DNA of 64,000 bases from Rhizobium oryzicola. GTDB taxonomy: Bacteria; Pseudomonadota; Alphaproteobacteria; Rhizobiales; Rhizobiaceae. Location: NCBI RefSeq assembly GCF_030504645.1, contig NZ_JAUKWQ010000007.1, positions 62,001 to 126,000 on the forward strand, in the 5' to 3' direction. Below are positions 58,804 through 64,000 of the stretch, one piece after another. Below the pieces are notes generated by a model. It did no database searches, was not told the origin of the DNA, and was given only the letters and a program-made list of their open reading frames with translations. The translations under genes and the position numbers were made by a program. Every line of letters begins with the position of its first letter. Position 1 is the stretch's first letter.

Positions 58804-60240
58804 TTAGCTCATCTGGCTGACGAAGCGGGTTTCCAGATAGGCTTCGACAGCTTCGGAGCCGCCTTCGGTGCCATAGCCGGAATCCTTGATGCCGCCGAAT
58901 GGCACTTCCGGGATAGCAAAACCATTATGGTTGATGGTCAGCATGCCTGCTTCCAGCCGCTGGCCCAGTGCATGGGCGGTCTTGACCGATGAGGTGAAGG
59001 CATAGGACGCAAGGCCGAACGGCAGACGGTTCGATTCTTCCAGCGCCTCATCCAGAGTGGAGAACCGGTTGACGATGGCGATCGGGCCGAAGGGCTCCTC
59101 GTTCATCATCTTGGCTGAGGTGGGAACGTCGGTCAGCACCGTCGGCTCGAAGAAGTGACCCTTGTTGCCGATGCGCTTGCCGCCGGTTTTGAGAACGGCG
59201 CCCTTGGAGACGGCATCATTGATCATGTCTTCCATGGCCGGGATACGGCGCTCGTTGGCAAGCGGACCCATGGTGACATCGGCTTCAAGGCCGTTCCCGA
59301 CCTTGATGCTTTCCGCGTATTTCACGATGCCGTCGATGAACTTGTCTGCGACGCCGTTCTGGATCAGGAAGCGGGTCGGTGCAACGCACACCTGGCCGGC
59401 ATTGCGGAACTTGGCAGCTGCCGATACCTCGATGGCCTTTTCCAAGTCGGCGTCGTCGAACACCACGACCGGCGCGTGGCCGCCAAGTTCCATCGTGGCA
59501 CGCTTCATGTGCTTGCCGGCGAGTGCTGCGAGATGCTTGCCGACCGGGGTCGAGCCGGTGAACGAGATCTTGCGGATGACAGGATGCGGGATGAGATATT
59601 CGGAAATTTCTGCCGGAACGCCATAAACCAGATTGACGACGCCTGCCGGGATGCCGGCATCGGCGAAGACGCGGATCAGTTCAGCCGGCGATGCTGGCGT
59701 TTCTTCCGGTGCCTTGATGATGATGGAGCAGCCGACCGAAACCGCGGCGGAAAGCTTGCGGACGATCTGGTTGATCGGGAAGTTCCACGGCGTGAAGGCG
59801 GCAACGGGGCCGACCGGCAGCTTGATTGCCATGTTCGAGACACCGCCGAAGCGAGCGGGAATGATTTGGCCATAGGTGCGGCGAGCTTCTTCAGCAAACC
59901 AGTCTATCGTGTCGGCCGCATTATTGATTTCGCCCTTCGACTGGGCGATCGGCTTGCCCTGCTCGCGAGTCATCAGCCAGGCGATGTAGTCGATACGCTC
60001 GCGCAGTAGGTCGGCGGCCTTGCGCATGATCTTCGAACGTTCGAAGGCAGAGGTATCGCTCCAGATCTTGAAGCCCTTGTCGGCAGCCTCCAGCGCCAGG
60101 TCCAGGTCAGCTTTTTCCGCATAGGCAATCTTGCCGATGATCTCCTGGGTAGCCGGATCTTCCACGGGAATGGTTTTTCCGCCGATGGCGTCGCGCCATT
60201 CGCCGGCGATGAACAGCTTTACGTCCGGATAGGTATGCAT
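58804..60240 (-). CDS. NAD(P)-dependent aldehyde dehydrogenase, succinate-/2-oxoglutarate-semialdehyde type
   Basis: 478 residues. Rossmann GFTPWNFP-type loop ([12 protein letters not shown]), catalytic Glu in [10 protein letters not shown], catalytic Cys in [10 protein letters not shown], and EEPFGPI near the end. The R-x-x-S-like substrate region and length fit succinate-semialdehyde (GabD) or alpha-ketoglutaric-semialdehyde dehydrogenases; I cannot decide. Upstream of it on the same strand lies glutaryl-CoA dehydrogenase, with a terminator between, so the two are separate units, possibly both in lysine or dicarboxylate catabolism. Confidence 0.88.
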   Translation of the reverse strand: MHTYPDVKLFIAGEWRDAIGGKTIPVEDPATQEIIGKIAYAEKADLDLALEAADKGFKIWSDTSAFERSKIMRKAADLLRERIDYIAWLMTREQGKPIAQSKGEINNAADTIDWFAEEARRTYGQIIPARFGGVSNMAIKLPVGPVAAFTPWNFPINQIVRKLSAAVSVGCSIIIKAPEETPASPAELIRVFADAGIPAGVVNLVYGVPAEISEYLIPHPVIRKISFTGSTPVGKHLAALAGKHMKRATMELGGHAPVVVFDDADLEKAIEVSAAAKFRNAGQVCVAPTRFLIQNGVADKFIDGIVKYAESIKVGNGLEADVTMGPLANERRIPAMEDMINDAVSKGAVLKTGGKRIGNKGHFFEPTVLTDVPTSAKMMNEEPFGPIAIVNRFSTLDEALEESNRLPFGLASYAFTSSVKTAHALGQRLEAGMLTINHNGFAIPEVPFGGIKDSGYGTEGGSEAVEAYLETRFVSQMS

Positions 60241-60371
60241 AGGGACCTCGTTTCAGTCAGGAAATCGCAAAGGGGCGGGCTTTTTCGGCCTGCGATGCGA
60301 GCAGGAATATAACGGCACTCACGTAGGATAATTGGGGCCGACAATCAACGTTCCGATCAATAAGTATGACT

Positions 60372-60405
60372 AAATAAAAATGACGGCAGGAGAGCCTACC
60401 GTCAT
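60372..60405 (-). terminator. Terminator of the glutaryl-CoA dehydrogenase gene
   Basis: Minus strand ATGACGG..CCGTCAT stem (7 bp plus 3 after a mismatch, AGAG-type loop), then TTTTATTT. Confidence 0.78.
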
Positions 60406-60437
60406 AATTTCGTTTTATCGAGAGACCCTGCTTCTGT

Positions 60438-61625
60438 TCAGAAGAAGGCCTGAATGCCGGTCTGGGCACGCCCCAGGATCAGCGCATGGATGTCATGCGT
60501 GCCCTCGTAGGTGTTGACCGTCTCCAGGTTCTGCGCATGGCGCATGACGTGGTATTCGATCTGGATGCCATTGCCGCCATGCATGTCACGGGCCTGGCGT
60601 GCGATATCCAGCGCCTTGCCGCAATTGTTGCGCTTGACGATGGAGATCATTTCCGGTGCCATCCGGTGCTCGTCCATCAGCCGGCCAACGCGAAGCGAGC
60701 CCTGCAGGCCGAGCGCGATTTCCGTCTGCATGTCCGCCAGCTTCTTCTGGAAAAGCTGGGTGCCGGCCAGCGGCTTGCCGAACTGCTTGCGATCAAGGCC
60801 GTACTGGCGCGCACGGAACCAGCAGTCTTCCGCAGCACCCAGCACACCCCAGGAAATGCCGTAGCGGGCGCGGTTGAGGCAGCCGAAAGGACCCTTGAGG
60901 CCGGACACGTTGGGCAGAATTGCATCCTCGGAGACTTCGACGCCATCCATGACGATTTCGCCGGTGATGGAAGCCCGCAGTGAAAGCTTGCCGCCGATCT
61001 TCGGGGTGGAAAGCCCCTTCATGCCCTTTTCCAGCACGAAGCCACGGATCTCGTTGTTGTGCGCTTCGGACTTCGCCCAGACCACGAAAACATCGGCGAT
61101 TGGCGCGTTGGAGATCCACATCTTGGAGCCGCGCAGACGATAGCCGCCTTCAATCTTCTCGGCACGCGTCTTCATGCCGCCCGGATCGGAACCGGCATCC
61201 GGCTCGGTCAGGCCGAAGCAGCCGATCAGTTCGCCCGAGACAAGACCCGGCAGATACTTCTTCTTCTGCTCATCCGAGCCGTAGGCGAAGATGGGGTAGA
61301 TCACCAGCGAGGACTGCACGCTCATCATCGAGCGATACCCTGAGTCGATGCGCTCCACTTCGCGGGCGACAAGGCCATAAGCCACGTAAGAGGCATTGGC
61401 CGCGCCATACTCTTCCGGCAGTGTCACGCCGAGCAGGCCGGTCTGGCCCATCAGGCGGAAGAGTTCAGGCTCGGAACTCTCGTTGAGATAAGCCTCCTGA
61501 ACGCGGGGAAGCAGTTCGTCCTTGGCAAACGCTGCCGCCGTTTCGCGGATCATACGTTCGTCTTCAGTCAACTGGTCGTCCAGCAGAAAGGGATCTTCCC
61601 ATGCGAATACGGTCTTGGCGCTCAC
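60438..61625 (-). CDS. Glutaryl-CoA dehydrogenase
   Basis: 395 residues from GTG with GGAGGT 7 nt upstream (the open frame continues further up without a site). Acyl-CoA dehydrogenase fold; [17 protein letters not shown] and [18 protein letters not shown] bind flavin and substrate, and the catalytic Glu lies in [12 protein letters not shown]. The Arg in the substrate pocket and these motifs match GcdH, which oxidises and decarboxylates glutaryl-CoA to crotonyl-CoA in lysine/tryptophan breakdown. A LysR gene is divergent. Confidence 0.93.
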   Translation of the reverse strand: MSAKTVFAWEDPFLLDDQLTEDERMIRETAAAFAKDELLPRVQEAYLNESSEPELFRLMGQTGLLGVTLPEEYGAANASYVAYGLVAREVERIDSGYRSMMSVQSSLVIYPIFAYGSDEQKKKYLPGLVSGELIGCFGLTEPDAGSDPGGMKTRAEKIEGGYRLRGSKMWISNAPIADVFVVWAKSEAHNNEIRGFVLEKGMKGLSTPKIGGKLSLRASITGEIVMDGVEVSEDAILPNVSGLKGPFGCLNRARYGISWGVLGAAEDCWFRARQYGLDRKQFGKPLAGTQLFQKKLADMQTEIALGLQGSLRVGRLMDEHRMAPEMISIVKRNNCGKALDIARQARDMHGGNGIQIEYHVMRHAQNLETVNTYEGTHDIHALILGRAQTGIQAFF

Positions 61626-61723
61626 CTGACACCTCCATTTGAAGCTTGAAGCAGCTATCGAACATTGTGGGTTGCTCGTCCAGCGTCGTTTACTCACGCG
61701 GCTATGATCTATAGGAATGGCGT

Positions 61724-62641
61724 ATGCACAATTTAAGCCGTCGCCTGCTTCCGTCCACCAGTGCGCTTGCCGCCTTCGAATCGGTTGCGCGGCTGGGTAG
61801 TTTCTCCGGGGCGGCAGACGAGCTTTCGCTGACGCAAGGGGCGATTAGCCGCCAGATTTCCGGGCTGGAAGAGCAATTGGGCATCCTTCTGTTTGAGCGC
61901 TCCAGCAAGGGTGTCAGCCTCACGGAACCGGGACGCGCCTATGCGAAAGCGATTGGTGCTGCACTTTCCCAGATCCGCGCCGCGTCCCTGCAGGTCATGA
62001 CCAAACGGCATGGCGATACGCTGAACCTTGCCATGTTGCCGACCTTCGGAACACGCTGGCTCTTGCCGCGCATTCCGCGCTTCGTGGCCAAGCACCCGGA
62101 GATTACGCTCAATTTTGCCACGCGCATCGGCATCTTCGACTTCGAGCGCGACGGGATCGATTTCGCCATTCATATCGGCCAGCCTGATTGGCCGGGGGCC
62201 GAATGCACCTTCCTGATGGACGAAATGGTTGCTCCCGTTGCCTGTCCATCTTTTCTGGCCGCCAATCCTATATCCGCACCTGCCGATCTCCTGGCTCTGC
62301 CCTTGCTGCATATGGCCTCGCGCCCGGGCGCCTGGGCGCAGTTCTTCGAAAGTCAGGGCGTGACAGGGGCGCCGGGTGAGGGCATGCGGTTCGAGCAGTT
62401 CGCCAACGTGGCGCAGGCCTGCGGTGCGGGCTTGGGCGTTGCCTTGATGCCTCTCTTCCTGATCGAGGCAGAGCTGCGGTCTGGCGAACTTGTGCAGGCG
62501 CTGTCGCTGCAGGTGCGCAGCCCCAGTTCCTATTACGCCGTGGCGCCCATCACCAAGATGGAATTCCGCCCCGTGGCGTTGTTCCGCGCCTGGCTTCTGG
62601 AAGAGGTCGGGCGCTGGCGCGACGAACCCTATTACGCATAG
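61724..62641 (+). CDS. LysR-family regulator (GcvA-like), probable regulator of glutaryl-CoA dehydrogenase
   Basis: 305 residues. HTH (~12-70: [36 protein letters not shown]) and a substrate-binding domain with the GcvA-group pattern ([18 protein letters not shown]). It is divergent from gcdH across a 98-bp gap, the usual layout for a LysR regulator and its target. The co-inducer is unknown. Confidence 0.9.
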   Translation: MHNLSRRLLPSTSALAAFESVARLGSFSGAADELSLTQGAISRQISGLEEQLGILLFERSSKGVSLTEPGRAYAKAIGAALSQIRAASLQVMTKRHGDTLNLAMLPTFGTRWLLPRIPRFVAKHPEITLNFATRIGIFDFERDGIDFAIHIGQPDWPGAECTFLMDEMVAPVACPSFLAANPISAPADLLALPLLHMASRPGAWAQFFESQGVTGAPGEGMRFEQFANVAQACGAGLGVALMPLFLIEAELRSGELVQALSLQVRSPSSYYAVAPITKMEFRPVALFRAWLLEEVGRWRDEPYYA

Positions 62642-62653
62642 CAGGAGACGAGT

Positions 62654-63331
62654 ATGCTGCCGCACGAATTCTGGCAGGAGCTGCATGCTCCGGGTAGTTT
62701 TGATCGGAGCGGTCCGTTCTCCGGTTTTTATCCGGCGGAGCTGGATGACCGGCGACAGTTGCGGCTCCCGATCCGCCCCCTCTCCGACGGGCAGCACGCG
62801 CTCGCCTCGCTGATCATCAATCAGGCGAGCTTCGCGGTATTGGACGCGTTAGCCGAAAGGCTCGCGGCCAAGCTCGAGCGTCTGGGTGCGGATGTTATCG
62901 TGGGCCTGCCGACGCTGGGGCTCACTTTGGCAGCGGCGGTGGCGCAGAAGCTTGGGCATGCGCGCTATGTGCCGCTCGGGACATCGCGCAAGTTCTGGTA
63001 CGAGGATGCGCTATCCGTGCCGCTCTCCTCCATCACCACACCGGAGCAAGCCAAGCGCCTCTACATCGATCCGCGCATGTTGCCGCTCATTCAAGGCAAG
63101 CGCGTCCTGCTCATCGATGACGTCATCTCCAGCGGCACGTCCATTCTTTCCGGCCTTGCGCTTTTGAAGGCGGTCGATGTCCAGCCGGTCGGAATCGGCG
63201 CGGCCATGTTGCAGTCAAACCGCTGGCAGGCGGGGTTTGAGGCGGCTGGTATCGATTGGCAGACCCTCGTCCATGGGGTTTTCCACACGCCGATGCTTGA
63301 GAAATCGGGCGATGGGCAATGGCAGGCGTGA
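62654..63331 (+). CDS. Phosphoribosyltransferase-family protein
   Basis: 225 residues with GGAGA upstream. The PRPP-binding motif VLLIDDVISSGTS and the VIVGLPTLGLTLA loop define a type I PRTase. The N-terminal ~55 residues are extra relative to adenine PRTase. It may be a salvage enzyme or a PRPP-sensing regulator; the base cannot be told. It starts 12 bp after the LysR gene and may be co-transcribed with it. Confidence 0.85.
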   Translation: MLPHEFWQELHAPGSFDRSGPFSGFYPAELDDRRQLRLPIRPLSDGQHALASLIINQASFAVLDALAERLAAKLERLGADVIVGLPTLGLTLAAAVAQKLGHARYVPLGTSRKFWYEDALSVPLSSITTPEQAKRLYIDPRMLPLIQGKRVLLIDDVISSGTSILSGLALLKAVDVQPVGIGAAMLQSNRWQAGFEAAGIDWQTLVHGVFHTPMLEKSGDGQWQA

Positions 63332-63419
63332 CGCGTCATTTTCGCCCTTGCGGCCTGTTTGAAGATCGTCCTAGGATCGATGCTGATTTATTTTCAAATG
63401 CTAAATGCGGGTAATCGCA

Positions 63420-64000
63420 ATGGAATTGGTGTTCGACGGTCACAATGACGTGCTTTTGCGCCTTTGGCGAAACAAGCGCGGCGGAGCCGATCCGGTGGCC
63501 GAATTCAAAAAGGGCATCAGCGATGGCCATATCGATGGGCCGCGTGCCAAGGCCGGCGGCTTGGCTGGCGGGCTGTGCGCCATCTACATCCCCTCCGGCG
63601 ACCTGATCCTGAAGGAGCCGGATGCCAATGGCCATTATGAGACGCCGCTGGCAGCTCCGCTGGAGCGCGCGCCGTCTCTCGACATCGCTTTGGAAAAGTT
63701 CGCGATCGCTCTCGAACTGGATCGGGCCGGCGCCTGGTGCATCTGCCGCACGGTGCCCGAAATTCGTGCTGCTATGGCGGATGGCATCTTTGCGGCAGTG
63801 ATGCACCTCGAAGGCTGCGAGCCGATCGACCGGGATCTCTCGGCGCTTTACGTGTTCCATGCTGCGGGTCTTCGTTCGTTGGGTCCCGTCTGGAGCCGCC
63901 ACAACATTTTCGGCCACGGCGTGCCCTTCGCTTATCCCATGTCGCCGGATACGGCGCCCGGCCTGACGGAAGCTGGCTTTGATCTGGTAAAGGCCTGTGA
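63420..64000 (+). CDS. Membrane dipeptidase (peptidase M19), N-terminal part, cut by window end
   Basis: The frame begins MELVFDGHNDVLLRLWR and is open to the right edge (193 codons seen). His8 and Asp10 of the HND motif and the Glu of MHLEGCE match zinc ligands of renal-dipeptidase-like enzymes, which hydrolyse dipeptides. No signal peptide is seen, so it is cytoplasmic here. The C-terminal His ligands lie beyond the window. Confidence 0.88.
   Translation, partial: MELVFDGHNDVLLRLWRNKRGGADPVAEFKKGISDGHIDGPRAKAGGLAGGLCAIYIPSGDLILKEPDANGHYETPLAAPLERAPSLDIALEKFAIALELDRAGAWCICRTVPEIRAAMADGIFAAVMHLEGCEPIDRDLSALYVFHAAGLRSLGPVWSRHNIFGHGVPFAYPMSPDTAPGLTEAGFDLVKAC

Noticed and set aside
60350-60375. 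GTTCC in the gcdH/aldehyde dehydrogenase gap as an EcfG-like promoter
   Set aside because: On the minus strand the -10 position reads AATT; no CGTT-like element.

Overview
The window looks like chromosome (or chromid) of a member of the Rhizobiaceae, in the Rhizobium/Agrobacterium group. The evidence is high GC with strong GC3 bias, an OmpR-type regulator/FixK/hybrid-FixL oxygen circuit with the K-box described in Rhizobium etli, many periplasmic-binding-protein ABC transporters, two Ku proteins with LigD, and promoters of the alphaproteobacterial EcfG type (GGAAC-N16/17-CGTT). I see no tRNA, rRNA, CRISPR array, prophage or intact insertion sequence.

Layout. 0-2.8 kb: purine salvage (end of a nucleoside hydrolase, adenine deaminase) and a small unknown gene. 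2.8-6.4 kb: FxkR-type regulator, K-box, FixK, haem-PAS hybrid FixL. 6.4-8.2 kb: a BacA/YddA-like ABC exporter whose ATPase motifs have decayed. 8.5-14.7 kb: an aryl/acyl-CoA ligase followed by a five-gene Liv-type ABC importer, probably for an aromatic acid. 14.7-19.5 kb: an AruH-like aminotransferase beside a basic-amino-acid ABC importer. 19.6-21.6 kb: a flavin monooxygenase divergent from an XRE-cupin regulator, with a 24-bp palindrome between them. 21.6-24.1 kb: a bd/CIO-type quinol oxidase with a 37-residue third subunit.

24.3-54.5 kb is the most striking part. It is a cluster of stress genes, mostly small, in which nearly every transcription unit has an EcfG-like promoter. I located 24 matches plus one near match on both strands, often as divergent pairs, and most lie 27-60 bp from a start codon. 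The genes include a YbhN/YbhO/YbhP-like membrane-lipid trio, two DUF892 ferritin-like proteins, topoisomerase IB, two Ku proteins and LigD, an isochorismatase-fold hydrolase, glycogen synthase, a BON protein, PQQ glucose dehydrogenase, a hybrid kinase and many short hydrophilic or membrane proteins. The cluster also holds possible regulators of this response: an ECF sigma factor of EcfG type with its own matching promoter, an orphan NepR-like anti-sigma protein of 58 residues, and an HWE-family membrane histidine kinase. A 25-residue membrane microprotein with a full promoter and ribosome binding site also lies here. A LacI regulator with an orphan sugar-binding protein interrupts the cluster.

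54.7-58.5 kb: sulfate/thiosulfate importer. 58.5-58.7 kb: a MITE-like repeat with perfect 20-bp terminal inverted repeats. 58.8-64 kb: a semialdehyde dehydrogenase, glutaryl-CoA dehydrogenase with a divergent LysR regulator, a phosphoribosyltransferase-like protein and the start of a membrane dipeptidase.
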